Below, piece by piece: positions 1 through 11,971 of a DNA stretch of 64,000 nucleotides (positions are counted from its first letter, which is position 1; each line of letters opens with the position of its first letter). The DNA comes from Rhabdophis nuchalis. Its lineage: Eukaryota > Chordata > Lepidosauria > Squamata > Natricidae. The DNA lies in the NCBI GenBank assembly GCA_039707465.1, contig CM077648.1:25803619-25867618 (forward strand), written 5' to 3'. The notes below the pieces were generated by a model, which was given only the letters and a program-made list of their open reading frames with translations, ran no database searches and was not told where the DNA came from. Made by a program: the position numbers and the translations under genes.

Positions 1-461
1 CCTCCTCCTGCCCCTTACATCCCTTAGACCGATACGCTCCCACAGAGAGGGCCTTCTCAGGGTGCCGTCGGCCGAACAATGCCGACTGGCGACACCCAAG
101 GGAAGAGCCTTTTCTGTGGCGGGCTCTGCCCTTTGGAACGACCTACCCCCTGAATTACGCACCATCACCGACCTCCGCCTCTTCCGCCAATGTCTAAAGA
201 CATACTTTTTCCAACAAGCCGGCCTAGCCTAACCTCCCACGGGAACTTTTAGAAAGTTTTAAATTGGGTATTTTAACAATTTGGTTTTTAGCATAGGATC
301 GGGATAATTTAATATATATTTTAAATTATGTATTTATTTTTGTACTTTTGCATATTTTTAAATTTCCTGTGCACCGCCCTGGGTCCTCTGTGGAGAAGGG
401 CGGGATATAAATATAAATAAACAAACAAACAAACAAACAAACAAACAAACAAACAAACAAA
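1..461 (+). mobile_element. L2-clade LINE, 3' end, 5' part off the left edge
   Basis: Positions 2-232 encode the last 76 residues of an L2-type ORF2 (…[53 protein letters not shown]) and then stop at TAA. A 3'UTR follows with the typical CCGCCCTGGGTCC / GAAGGGCGGGATATAAAT hairpin, and then an (AAAC)n tail at 412-461. It is nearly identical to the 3' part of the minus-strand copy at 45002-46664. The C-terminal frame is uninterrupted, suggesting a fairly young insertion. Confidence 0.88.
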
Positions 462-1434
462 CTCCTAAAGGTCTCTTATATCCTGGCACAATGTTTTGGA
501 GATTTGCTTATGGCCCTGGCCCTACAGGTTGCCCAACTCTGCTATAACAACATCTGGAAAAGTCCATGTCAACTGAATTGCACGTAATTTTAAGCCAAAG
601 ATAATTTCTTCCAAGGCATATTTTCTAGTTTCATGATTGCCAAAGAACTGCAAAAGGTGTAACCAGGTATATGTCAATAATTTTACATATGTTTTCCCTT
701 TGTTGGGCTATCCCTATTAAAAGCAGCCTCAAGATGGGCCTCTAGAAATCCCAAAAAATCAAAAATGTGCTAGGAGGAATTCTCAGTAGCTCTTATCCCA
801 TTCCTCAAGCTGTACAAAATCTAAGCTTGTGTAAGGATATGGTTAAGCAGGCATTTGTGTGATTAAATGTGTTTCTGCTTGAATTATTTCATTTCATTTC
901 ATATTAATTTTAATTGTAGTATCTCAAGCCTCAGAGCAAGTTTCTCCCACTGGCAAATGAAGACATAACATGTCAGCCCGAAGAATAACTAGAATTGCTC
1001 AACCCACATTCAATCCCTAAAAGTTATCATATAGGCAGAACAGTCTTCCATGCTTGCCTACATAATATGTCTATATAGGTCATGCCATTTTATCCACAAA
1101 CACATCCAAATAACTGAAATCGGAATTATGGAAACATTGCAGTCCAGAAAGTGAGAGGTTATAAATTAATCATGTAGCTTCCCCATGGTGCTTGGACAAT
1201 GTTAGGAAAGGCTCCCTTACACATACCTTCTCATTGAAGATGATTCATTTGCAATAAACATCTAAAATGGACCTGCACAGTATATGGCTCAACTAAGCAA
1301 CCTTGTGTTGGCACTCTTTAAAAAGTCAATACATTTGCTATACTGCCCTCAAAATTTTTCTGTCAAGGGTCTCTAATACTTTCAGGCCTCCCTACCATCA
1401 ACTCAGGCCACCACTCTGCTAGCCACCAAACATC
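462..1434. other. LEF1 intron 3, no feature recognised
   Basis: AT-rich, apparently single-copy DNA. No convincing reading frame, repeat or RNA gene is seen. Confidence 0.5.
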
Positions 1435-1436
1435 TA

Positions 1437-2280
<844 letters not shown>

Positions 2281-2365
2281 TGATCAGGGTTTCAGGTATT
2301 CCTCTGCAGTCCACAAGAATTTTTAATTTGTCTACATTGCCCCTCTCCCTCCTCTACATGTTGTA

Positions 2366-2692
2366 CAGGCTTGGTCAAACTCAAGGCCCGCAGGCCAAAT
2401 CTGGCCCACCTTGGAAATCTGGACCTGCCTTGAAAACAGCAAAGGACCAGTCTGTGGTACTTCTGTCAGTGAAAATTTTCGATGGCAGAGGGTTGCAGGA
2501 GGCCTTCTCAGCCAGAAACAGAACTCAGGAGCCTATTTTTGCTGGCAGAGTTTTGGGGCCACCACAGGTGCCCCCCAACATGAGTGACATCAATCTGACC
2601 ATGTTCACCCAAGCCACACCCACCCAGGTCCCCTGAGGTCAAACACAACCCTGATGCAGCCCTCAATGAAATCGAGTTTTACACCCCTGGTC
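2366..2692. mobile_element. hAT-type MITE remnant, GTGTCAAACTC family
   Basis: Starts CAGGCTTGGTCAAACTCAAG and ends GAGTTTTACACCCCTG, matching the ends and interior (GGCCAAATCTGGCCCACC) of the clean copies at 53915 and 62703. No 8-bp duplication is preserved, so it is older than those. Confidence 0.7.
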
Positions 2693-2822
2693 TAAACTAA
2701 TCAAGATGTTTCTCTTAAAATCTTTTTCTCTTAATTTACAAAAAACCTGAACGCAATTTTCTCTCAAATAAGAAAGCTGTAAGTTTCAGGTTATTTTTAA
2801 CAGTTTGAAAAGGATCCTACAT

Positions 2823-3523
2823 CAGTGGCGTAGCGTGGGTTGTCAGCAGCCGGGGCAAGGCAAGTAATTTGCGCCCCCTAACCCTCCCCCAGAGAGTCCC
2901 TCGCTCCGCTTTCAAACCACAATAAAAGTGGGAAGAGACGGAAAAGTGCGCGCATCGGGGGCAGGGGGGAGCGGGAGGGGACGCCCTGCGCGGGGAGGGG
3001 GCGCGGCGCTGGAGGGTCCCGGGGGGAAAGGGTGGGGGTGGAGGGGGATGAGGAGCGGAAGGGGGTGTCTGGCGGGGGGGGGCGTTCCTCCTCCCCCCTC
3101 CTCCTGCTTGGCCGGGGTGTCAATTTGCAGCGGGAGCTCCTCCTCCGCCTCCTCCTCCTTCCCGGCCCCTCGCTCGCATTCTCGATCCTCCCCGGGTGGC
3201 TGAGCAGGGGACCCCTCCGGCCGCCGGAGCGAGCGACTTCCACCCGGGCTCTCTCCGCCACCTCCGCCCAGGCTTCCCCGTTCGGCGCCGCCTGGCCTTT
3301 TCCCGCCTCTCCGCCATCCCTCGACGCCGCAGGAGGGGAAGCTCCATGGCGCCTCTGCCTCCCTTCCCGCGAGTGTCAAAACTTTGTTGGGGCGGCGGCG
3401 GCGGGACGGGGCTGAGGCGGGAGGCCGGCCTGAGGCAGGCGGGGTGCGCGGTGCGAGCGCGCCCCCCCAGATGTTGCGCCCGGTACGGCCGCCCCGCCCT
3501 GCACCCCCCACGCTACGCCTCTG
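2823..3523. mobile_element. GC-rich hAT-type MITE that mimics a CpG island
   Basis: Begins CAGTGGCGTAGCGTGGG and ends CCCACGCTACGCCTCTG, a clear terminal inverted repeat. It is flanked by an exact 8-bp duplication TCCTACAT (2815-2822 and 3524-3531). The 701-bp interior is extremely GC- and CpG-rich, unlike the AT-rich intron around it. It produces long overlapping frames on both strands that are composition artefacts (proline, arginine and glycine runs, no domain). No transposase is encoded. Confidence 0.85.
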
Positions 3524-3531
3524 TCCTACAT

Positions 3532-4620
3532 TTGCTACTTTTATTATTGTGACTTTCATTGTTTTGGAAGCTTAGCAGGCTGACCCTGGTGAGAATGTAA
3601 ATAGGAGACTGCCAGTGTCTTATCAAACTGTAGGCTAGACTGGGAACCTTGGGGGAAAAAACAGTGGCAAGCACTTCCATATTGTTACTACCTTAACACA
3701 TACATGAAGTTATGAGAACATCAGGTTTTTGTTGAGTCTGCCTAACTGTCCTTTCACTAAATGTTACAGAAAGATCTGAATTCACATGTAGTGAAGCATG
3801 GAGAGGAGTTATTTCAGTCTTTAATTTATCAATGAAGTCTACAGTAAAGTTTACACCACGAGTGAAATATATTCTAATTCCTCTGTGATTATGTTTAAGA
3901 AAGTAGAAGAAAGCAATTTCATTGAAGCCAGTGCTTCAGGCTTCCCTGGAGCAGAGTGGATCTAGATTGAAGAGAGTTGGCAAAGCTAAAACTTTTTGAT
4001 AAGATAAAAACACATTGATGTTGGCTCAGGCTAGGCCCATTTCAACTCTACACTTGTCCTCTGTGTTTCCTTGACATATCTACTCCTTTTCTCTATCTGA
4101 TTTAGCATAACTTTATTTTTCTCTTTTATCTTTAGATGACTACAGCCAGGGACCAGCGGGATTGATTTTTTGTTTTGACTTATTGTTTGAAGATCTGTAA
4201 CTCAAAGCAGCTCTCACGCTTCTGATGTCTAAAGCCTGAGCAGCATAAACGGCAAATCGAGCTCATGTATCAGAACTGAGTATTGATGGCATTCACAATG
4301 AGCCATCTCTTAGCATTTCATTTTGCTTTTGGGGGGGATGGGGGTGGAGACACAGGTGGGTGATCATATATTTTACAATAAAGTGACATTTTAAAAATCC
4401 ATCAGTCCTGGATGGTTTCTCAATTAAGAATGTTATTCATTTATTTTGCCTTCAAGTCAATTGACTTCAGACAGACAAGCCTAAACAATATTCTAAGCAA
4501 CCTGTGGTTTGTCACTGCCTTTTTGCAAGCTTTAGAGAACACAACTCTTCCAAATTCTGTCCCTAAGGCAGGGTTAGAACTTGGATTAAGAGCAGGTGTC
4601 CCTGCTCCTAATCCAACATC
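3532..4620. other. LEF1 intron 3, no feature recognised
   Basis: AT-rich intronic DNA. I see no repeat or coding signal in it. Confidence 0.5.
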
Positions 4621-5076
4621 TGAACCACTATTTATTTATTTTATTAAATTTATACCCCACCCTTCTCCTAAAAAAGGACCCAGGGTGGCACACAGGCATC
4701 ATTAAAACATACAAAAATCCAAAATTGTTAAAAACTAATTAAATATTCCCTGCGCTAAAATTGATAAAACTCTAACATTTAAAAATTATCCCTATAAAAT
4801 TATCCCTATAAGAGTCAGAACGGGGGATTATGCTAGGCCAGCTTGATGAAATAAATGAGTTTTAAGACGTTGGCGGAAAAGGCCACGATGGTGCATAAAT
4901 CGGGGGGGAGGTCATTCAAGAGGGCATGGCCCGCCACAGAGAAGGCTCTACCCCTAGTCACAGCCATCCGGCATTGCCCAGCCGACGGTACCCTGAAAAG
5001 GCCCTCTCTGTGGGAGCGGATTGGTCGAAGGGATGTATGGGGCAAGAGGCAGTCGCGAACTAGAATAAACTGGCTA
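4621..5076 (-). mobile_element. L2-clade LINE 3' end, decayed
   Basis: In the minus direction it encodes [20 protein letters not shown] and FSVAGHALLNDLPPDL, ending in a short C terminus (stop near 4833). A 3'UTR and the ACCCAGGGTGGCAC / GGGTGGGGTATAAATTTAAT hairpin follow. Relative to the copy at 1-461 it has point changes and a shift after LPPDL, so it is older. Confidence 0.85.
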
Positions 5077-5559
5077 TTTTAAGATACTTTTGTTGCTTTG
5101 TCAACAAAGGTACTTTAAAAAAGAAACAAGGCTGTTGCTACATCAGCTCCTTGTGTAGCAATCTTTCCTTTCTCTCTCTTTCTTTTTAAAAGATTGTTTG
5201 CACATGAAATAGAAAGCTTGTGGTTGAAATATTTTGAAAGGAGCTTTAAAATCCCTACACATTAAAAAAAGAGAAGTTCAATTCTAAGCAAACACTACTA
5301 TGAAGCCCAACTTGGATGGAAAACCAGTGGGAGGCATTTATGCTTGTAATTCAGAAGCCCAGCAATTTATCAACCATCACTAGCAAGCACAAAGCTAAGG
5401 CAAGCTCTAAAGCAGCCAATTTTAGATATCTTTGGAATTGCCCATGATTCCTATCATCATTCTCTCCTCCTGACCCCTCCCGCCATCCCATCTCCATATC
5501 TACAAACATTGCTGGGATATTTGTCAATATAATCCCTTGACAAGCGTTCTAAACAAACG

Positions 5560-6200
5560 GGAAGATGAATTATATCAAGTCCATAACATTATGGACATAC
5601 TTTCCTGCTTGTTTGGTTTTTTTTTTAAACTGTAGCCCAGCGTTCCTCTTCCCTGAAGTTTCCCAGCTTGATGAAATATGGTTACATATGCAAACATTAT
5701 CTCCCAATTGTAACCTCATTTTCTGCTCTGCTGGACAGCGTGACCAGCATTTGTCATCACACCTCCCCCGCCCGCTACATCATTCATATGTCTATAATTG
5801 TCATCAAGATGTGGCATGTCAGCAGGACTCCTGTGTTCAGAGTTCCCCATCTCTACACAGTCACTCAGGTAACAAACCCATAATCTCATCCTGTTTTCAT
5901 GATGGTTGAATTACACATAATTGTTCCTGCACAGTGATTGATTTCTGCCTGAATAGAGACCTCTGCCTTTTTTCAATGCAAGCGAGTGGCAGCCAAGTCT
6001 CTCCGCCGAGGAGGAGGAGGGAGCAGCCTTTGAAGAGATCAAAGCCAAGGCCGCAAGCAGTTGTGCGCCCTGGGAATATGGAAAGCCTTTATGTTCTCAA
6101 CCCCATTTCCAGCATCATGTTGGATTGCAGCTGCATTACATTTTGCCAGCATTCTTAATGCTTTTAGTATTGACTCTGACATCACTGATAGCTGTTTTTA
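5560..6200. promoter_or_regulatory. Candidate conserved intronic enhancer in LEF1 intron 3
   Basis: Compared with its surroundings this segment is less AT-biased, free of recognisable repeats and rich in short factor-like motifs. These include a close pair of TCF/LEF-type cores in opposite orientation, CCTTTGAAGAGATCAAAG (6027-6044). The call is inference from appearance; conservation was not measured. Confidence 0.3.
6027..6044. promoter_or_regulatory. Divergent pair of TCF/LEF-type motifs
   Basis: CCTTTGAA on one strand and AGATCAAAG directly next to it form two cores within 18 bp. Both match WWCAAAG. Location in intron 3 of LEF1, a Wnt pathway gene, makes a feedback element possible. Confidence 0.35.
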
Positions 6201-7668
6201 AAGAAACAAAAAGCTGAAATAGGACTTATTTTTCCCCCTCCACAACTCTGCAATTGCTACATGCAAACTTTGGGTGGGGGGGAGAAGCATTTGTTTTTAA
6301 TCTAAACTAATATAGGAGAAAAGTGGGTGAGCACACATGAAATTATATAAAATCTCTGAAAATGGAAAACACGTTTTTCCTCCGAAAGGAACAGAGGGGG
6401 GAATTTTGGTATCTTGGACCACACAAAAAGAATTGATTATTAAGGACATGGATGTGGATTCTTAATGAAATAAAGGAAGACTAAATACAAAAAGGCAGCC
6501 TAGAAAATTAATGCTTCAAGCAATTCATGAAATCCAACTACATGTCAAGTACCCTAGCTAACCTAGATGCCTTCTATATTACATATGCCTAGTAACAAAC
6601 TAATTTTAATATTCTTTTAATACCAATACATTCACTCAGAAATTTTAAAAAAATATTCACTCTAATGTATAAGTAAATAAAGCTACCATGAATAATAGAC
6701 TTTCACATAATTTTGAAATTATGTAATTTAATTTTAAATCTCAGTACAAAAGAATATGATTGCCTTATTCCAAATACAAAAAAACTGACAATAATTTCCA
6801 CCACATATTCATCTTTAAATTAAACTTTGTACAAAAACCGTGTTCCTATATCACCATATAAGTATAAAATCAGTTTGCATTCCTGTAATTTAAGGAAACA
6901 TTTGTCTGTCTGTCTGTATCAAGATAGGCATATTAAAAGTGTTTGAAGTGTCGGATAAACCAGTAAATGCTTTGTTTAGATTGTGTCATCTGCACCTAAC
7001 TCACAATACTTAGGATTCAACAAAATGCCCAGCATTTGCAATTATGAAATTCTATTTTGTCCATATCAACACAACATTGAACACTTCTTTATTTTTTCCT
7101 TTGATCATATACAGTTTTCACATGTTCTTGGTTTCTGTTTTTAGTCCATAAATTTCATAAAATTGAGGTGTTTTTTTTTAAAAAAAAAACAGTAATGAAA
7201 TTAATTTGGTTCCAATCAGGTAATCAATGTGATTCTATTTTGCTTTGTTTTGTACAGAGAACGTTTAGTTATGGCTAGCCTACAAATATCAAGTAAAATG
7301 AGAGATAGCCTATATCAACATTTCCTATGTTTATTTACAGTAAGATACATTTACTGAACACCCAAAACCTTTATCATATTTCTGGAAGAGATACATAATT
7401 CTCTTATCATTTCTATTCACTTCTGCTCTACACAGGGTAGAAGAGACAGATTGAGGATGGTTAAAAAGCTATCATCTTCAACAACACAGCAAATCTTTGC
7501 ATCGTGAACATTCCTGGCAAGCACATCAACCCCATCATTCTTACTCCTCCTCATTTACTCCTTCTGTTGCTTCAACTAGAAAAGTTTTTAAAACTTCCCA
7601 CTGCTAGCTAGTTAAAATATGAAGTGGAGTGTTGTTTGCTTTTTCTAGCTGAAAAACAATATTGAGCA

Positions 7669-7774
7669 GGGAGAGGGAAAGGGAGAGGAGAAAGGAGAGG
7701 GGGGAAGGAAGGGGGGAGAGGGAAAGGGAGACTTGAAAGGGGAGGGAGAGGGAAGGAGGGAGAGAGGGAGAGAG
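7669..7774. repeat. Purine-rich GA/GGGA tract
   Basis: About 105 bp of nearly pure purine (GGGAGAGGGAAAG-type units) on the plus strand. Confidence 0.85.
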
Positions 7775-8234
7775 ATTACAAGGCAGCTAACAAACCAACT
7801 CTAAATTAGCTTTCCTAATTTGCTATTCTACAATGTGTTGGGATAGCAAGCATACAGTAGCTGGGAAATTAGGAAATTCACAACTGAAGATATATTCTTA
7901 GTAAAATTAATAGATGCATAAGATAGAGCAATATTTTGTAGTTATTCCATCTGATTACTTTATAACAATAATATTGTAGCAGCACTTAATTGCTGGACTG
8001 CCCTTAGTTCACCAACTACTCACATTGCTCATATTTTTCTTTTTTTTGATTCCTACCCGTAATTCTCTGGAATGTGAAATCTATTGCTTTTTGTTTTATT
8101 TACAAATGAAATTGCTTCTTCGCTTATATTTTAATATCATTTTTATTTTATGAAAAGCAATACTTACGCCCTAAGCATTGCTGTATCTGATCTACAGCTG
8201 CAACTTTCAGATGTGGAGAATATATAATGTATGG

Positions 8235-8369
8235 CAGGGATCTCCAACCTTTGCAACTTTAAGTCTGAAGGACTTCAGCTCCCAGAATTCTCCAGCCAGC
8301 AAAGCTGGCTGGAGAAGTCTGGGAGCTGAAGTCCTTCAGACTTAAAGTTGCAAAGGTACGAGACCCCTG
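8235..8369. mobile_element. 135-bp palindromic hAT-type MITE
   Basis: Starts CAGGGATCTCCAACCTTTGC and ends GCAAAGGTACGAGACCCCTG. Most of its length is an inverted repeat around CCAGCCAGCAAAGCTGGCTGG. Flanks are ATGTATGG (8227-8234) and ATATATGG (8370-8377), a 7/8 duplication. The length is identical to the copies at 21179, 42059, 42216 and 44559. Confidence 0.85.
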
Positions 8370-8377
8370 ATATATGG

Positions 8378-8459
8378 CACCCCTGGGAGCTGAAGTCCTT
8401 CAGACTTAAAGTTGCAAAGGTACGAGACCCCTGATATATGGCAAAGGTACGAGACCCTT
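8378..8459. repeat. Partial tandem duplications of the palindromic MITE right arm
   Basis: The right arm plus its ATATATGG flank is repeated once (8378-8442), and its last part, CAAAGGTACGAGACCC, is repeated a third time (8443-8458). This is a stepwise local duplication of the element-flank junction. Confidence 0.8.
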
Positions 8460-8560
8460 GTGGTGTCACATTGCCGTCACGTGACATTTTCCCTTCATGG
8501 AGCTGGGATGGGAGTTGCACATGATGCATCCGGTCCACAGGCCACCAGTTTGACACCCCG
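8460..8560. mobile_element. hAT-type MITE fragment, GTGTCAAAC family
   Basis: Interior like the element at 13172-13303 (GTCACGTGACATTTTCCCTT, GCATCCGGTCCACAGG) and right end CAGTTTGACACCCCG. It is followed by ATGTATGG (8561-8568), the same 8 bp that precedes the palindromic element at 8235. Two families therefore appear to have used one target. Confidence 0.7.
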
Positions 8561-8641
8561 ATGTATGGTATCACATGATACATTTTTCTTCAAAAAAACA
8601 AATAGTTCTACAAAAACGTTTATTCAATAAAGAATATCCTC

Positions 8642-8790
8642 CCACCTTTTATTTTATTTATTTTATTAAATTTATACCCCGCCCTTCTCCTACAAAAGGA
8701 CCCAGGGCGGCCTAGAACAATGCAGCGAGAGATTTGCACGATATAAAATCATTATAAAGGTCACATCTTAAGCTTTCAAAAAGTCAAACA
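8642..8790 (-). mobile_element. L2-clade LINE 3' tail fragment
   Basis: Minus-strand copy of the L2 terminal hairpin (ATTTATACCCCGCCCTTCTC, GACCCAGGGCGG) and some 3'UTR. No coding part is left. Confidence 0.8.
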
Positions 8791-9057
8791 GGACCAAAAA
8801 AAATTAAAAACCATTCTATAATGCAGAATGATTTCTGGATAACTCTCAGAAAATAAACAGTCTTGGGAGGACTGGATTAACCGGGCGTTCATAGTCAATA
8901 AAGACCACAGTCAATGAACACAACTCAAATTTCATAAACAAGAATTTCATCAAAATTCAGCAGTCCCCATAAGTTCCTGTGCAGAACAACCCAGGAAATT
9001 GTTATTTATCTCATAAATAAATAAATAATATAATTTGAATGAAGCATACAATAGAAA
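8791..9057. other. LEF1 intron 3, no feature recognised
   Basis: AT-rich, without clear repeat or coding content. Confidence 0.4.
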
Positions 9058-9561
9058 GGGGATGCGGCGGCTCAGTGGCTAAGATGCTGAGCTTGTCGAT
9101 CAGAAAGGTCAGCAGCTCGGCAGTTCAAATTCCTAGTGCCAGGTAACGAGTGAGCTCCCGTTACTTGTCCCACCTTTTGCCAAACTAGCTGTTCGAAAGC
9201 ATGTAAAAATGCAAGTACAAAAAATAGGAACCACCTTTGGTGGGAAGGTAACAGCGTTCCGTGCACCTTCACCATTTAATCATGGCAGCCACATGACCAC
9301 AGCGACATCTTCCGACAGCACTGGCTATTTGGCGTTGAGCCAAAGACGAGCACTGCCCCTTACAGTTGGGAACGACTAGCACATATGTGTGAGGGCAGAG
9401 GTGGGTTACTCCCGGTTCAGCCCAGATGGGGCGAACCAGTAGTAGCAGCAGCGGGAGGCTCCGCCTACCCACCCGGCCACTTCTGTGCATGCACAGAAGC
9501 ATCACGCGAGCGATGGAAACCCACCACTGTGCAAGGGGAACATTTACCTTTACCTTATACA
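9058..9561 (+). mobile_element. tRNA-derived SINE, split by a hAT MITE
   Basis: Pol III A-box-like GTGGCTAAGATGC and B-box-like GCAGTTCAAATTCC near the 5' end. The body has GTTCGAAAGCATGTAAAAAT and CAGTTGGGAACGACTAGCAC, and the 3' end is ACCTTTACCTTA. It is interrupted by the element at 9396-9529. I recognise the body as a common squamate SINE but cannot name the family securely. Confidence 0.75.
9396..9529. mobile_element. hAT-type MITE, CAGNGGTGGGTT family
   Basis: Ends CAGAGGTGGGTT and AACCCACCACTG form the inverted repeat. The flanks TGTGAGGG and TGCAAGGG (6/8) come from the SINE into which it inserted, so it is younger than that SINE. Confidence 0.8.
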
Positions 9562-10490
9562 ATAGAAATAACAGACTTCTGGGATACAAGAATATACCAT
9601 GTAACCTCCAAGTTAAGGGCATCTGGGATACTAAAAACTCATCTCCCTATTTTGTTTCAAAGCAAAACGCTTCTGAAAACTCAAAAGCAAAGTTCAAAGT
9701 GATGATTAGTATGTTCCAGCAAACAACCGGGTGGGCGGGGGACCGGTTTCATTTTGGTTGTTGCCAATTCTTGCCAAAGCTCTCCGCAATGTCTGTTTTT
9801 ACTTAACAGCAAAAAATTGTAAGGATGCATGTCACACAATTTTTAAAGAAAATTCTTTTTAATAAAAAATACATTTTGGAATTCAATAGTATTACACTGC
9901 ACAGACTTATCTTCTATGCAGAGTTGTGCAGAAGTAAAGAGCAGATATCTAATTTCTCTTGAGATTCATGTATCAAGTCTACAGAAATGTGGATCGCCTC
10001 TGGGTAGTAAGAATCCGTTTCTTGGCATGGAAGCTTTTATAGCCTGGAATAAAGTTAGTGGTTCTTCCTTTGAAAAATTTTGTACATGGTAAAGAAATAA
10101 CAATGAGCTTGACAAACTTCTAAGTTTTAAGAGACAGAGAGTAATTTCTGGGCTTTGATTAGAAAGCTGCTAAAGGACATACATAAGATCTTTTACTTTA
10201 TTACAAGTCACCTTAAAATACACCTTTGTTTTAAATGATAAGACTACTACCTCAAAATAAAGCCCAGAAACTATTCTGGTACAACTGCTAGTATCAGTTT
10301 TAAAACATTTCCAGAAGGCAAACCTGCATAACTTTGCTAGGAAATACCAATGCAGGAATGCAAGAGGTGGCTGCATTTACACTGAATCTCCCTTTTCTTA
10401 TGCTTCATCACTCAAAATGTCATATTAGCTTTGTCAACAGTTCTTGACAACAGAAGAAGTTTCTTTATATAAATAGGTAGAGATCTTTCC
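9562..10490. other. LEF1 intron 3, no feature recognised
   Basis: AT-rich intronic DNA without a supported feature. Confidence 0.5.
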
Positions 10491-10498
10491 ATCCCACT

Positions 10499-10750
10499 CA
10501 GAGGTGGGTTCCTACCCATTCTAACTGGTTCAGTCGAACCGGTAGAAACTTGGCAGCCTGGGTTGCTGGAACCGGCAGCGACCCAGGTCTGCCATGAACC
10601 TAAACTGGTTTTCTTGGCAGTGCCATAAGTGCCGCCATCTTGTTTTTGCCTTCTGCGCATACGCAGAGCAATTTTTGTTGCACTGTATGTGCGGGTGCAT
10701 AGCGGGTCCCTGAGCAAACTGGCAGTAGCGACAGCCGGAACCCAACCCTG
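10499..10750. mobile_element. hAT-type MITE with perfect target duplication
   Basis: CAGAGGTGGGTTCCTACC at the left and CCGGAACCCAACCCTG at the right form the inverted repeat. The exact duplication ATCCCACT flanks it at 10491-10498 and 10751-10758. Same family as 9396-9529, 47198-47468 and 56924-57195. Confidence 0.88.
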
Positions 10751-10758
10751 ATCCCACT

Positions 10759-11224
10759 TTAAACTCTTAATTTCAAGGAGAGACATAATAAACCTTTTCT
10801 AGCCTAAATAAAATGAATGGCATATCTCTTTACTTGAAATAGTTCTAGTACTGAAGATTTGATTTTATGAAATTGCTCTAGCAAATGTGGTGTCAATAAT
10901 GATGATTCTAATTAATTAATATTCCCAGTCTTTCAGCATCTTGAAACATTTGAGTTTAGGTAGTTTGTTGGGCGGTCTGTTTAGACTACTGGATGGGACC
11001 AGTGGAGCTTATGCTGAGAGCAAATGACAACAATTCTCTTTCTTTATGAAAGGAACTCTGTTTCAAAACATACCGTGGCTGTATGGCAACATTCCCTCTC
11101 CACATCCATTGCATATTTCATGCACTCTTATTCCAAAATCTAACTTTTAAAGTTCCAGATATGTACTGTTGATACATTGGCTGAGTTCACAGACTGTACA
11201 ACAACACAATAGGCTTTATTTGGT
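10759..11224. other. LEF1 intron 3, no feature recognised
   Basis: AT-rich; nothing identifiable. Confidence 0.4.
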
Positions 11225-11265
11225 CTTGGCCAATTTGTATCCCTGCTTTATTATTTTTACAAATA

Positions 11266-11501
11266 CCATGTTTCCCTAAAAATAAGGCAGGGTCCTATTT
11301 TCTTTTGACCCCCGAAACAAGTGCTTGGCCTTATTTTCAGGGAAGTCTTATTATTTTTGAGGTACCGGAGGCGGAGAGCGTGGTCACCTCATGGCTGCTG
11401 CTGCGTCGCAATATTTTCAGTGAGGGCTTATTTTAGCGCATGCACTCAAAAACCTGATTGGGCTTATTACCCAGGGAGGTCTTATTTTCAGGGAAACAGG
11501 G
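11266..11501. mobile_element. TA-flanked MITE, CCCTGTTTCCCT family
   Basis: Ends CCATGTTTCCCTAAAAATAA and CTTATTTTCAGGGAAACAGGG are inverted repeats flanked by TA on both sides (11264-11265, 11502-11503). Related copies are at 50354-50842 and 53045-53295. No transposase is present; the TA suggests a Tc1/mariner-type source. Confidence 0.8.
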
Positions 11502-11689
11502 TAACTCAAGGTGGTGAACATATCCAACACACCTTCCTCCTCCTATTTTCACCACAGCAACAACCCTGTGGTGTGAGTTTGGCTGAAAGAAAGTGACTGG
11601 CCAAAAGTCACCCAGCTGGCTTTTATGGCTAACATGGTTCTTATATTCACAGTCACCCACTTTCTATCCTGGTGCCTTAACCACTAGAC

Positions 11690-11971
11690 CAGGGGTATCA
11701 AACTCAAAACCTGTGGGCTGGATATGGCCCATGAGCCACTTAGATCTGGCCTCTGGGGCTGCCCTGGAAACAGCGAAGGACCAGCCCATGGTGCCTTGGG
11801 AGAGCCATATGTGGGGTTCCATTTTTCCTGACAGAGGACTGTAGGAGGATGTCACAGCTGAAAACAGATGTGGAGCTGGCCACTCCCACCCTGTCCATGC
11901 CCCCCCCCAACCCCCCAAGGTCAAACACAACATTGATGTGGCCCTCGGTGAAATCTAGATTGACACCCCCA
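11690..11971. mobile_element. hAT-type MITE, GTGTCAAACTC family, perfect duplication
   Basis: Starts CAGGGGTATCAAACTC and ends GATTGACACCCCCA, with the exact 8-bp duplication CACTAGAC (11682-11689, 11972-11979). It inserted into the older repeat at 11225-11989. Confidence 0.85.

Larger units (their letters stand above)
5083..8226. other. LEF1 intron 3, largely unique DNA
   Basis: AT-rich intronic sequence with no gene. It contains a conserved-looking segment at about 5560-6200 and a purine-rich tract at 7669-7774, both listed separately. Confidence 0.5.

Noticed and set aside
2878..3575. Several long overlapping frames on both strands, up to 215 codons
   Set aside because: They lie inside the GC-rich hAT-type element, consist of Arg/Pro/Gly-rich low-complexity protein, overlap in many frames and show no domain.
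5059..5120. TATTTTAAGATACTTTTGTT as a possible retroviral or promoter TATA signal
   Set aside because: No LTR structure, primer site or coding region is nearby; it adjoins a decayed L2 end.
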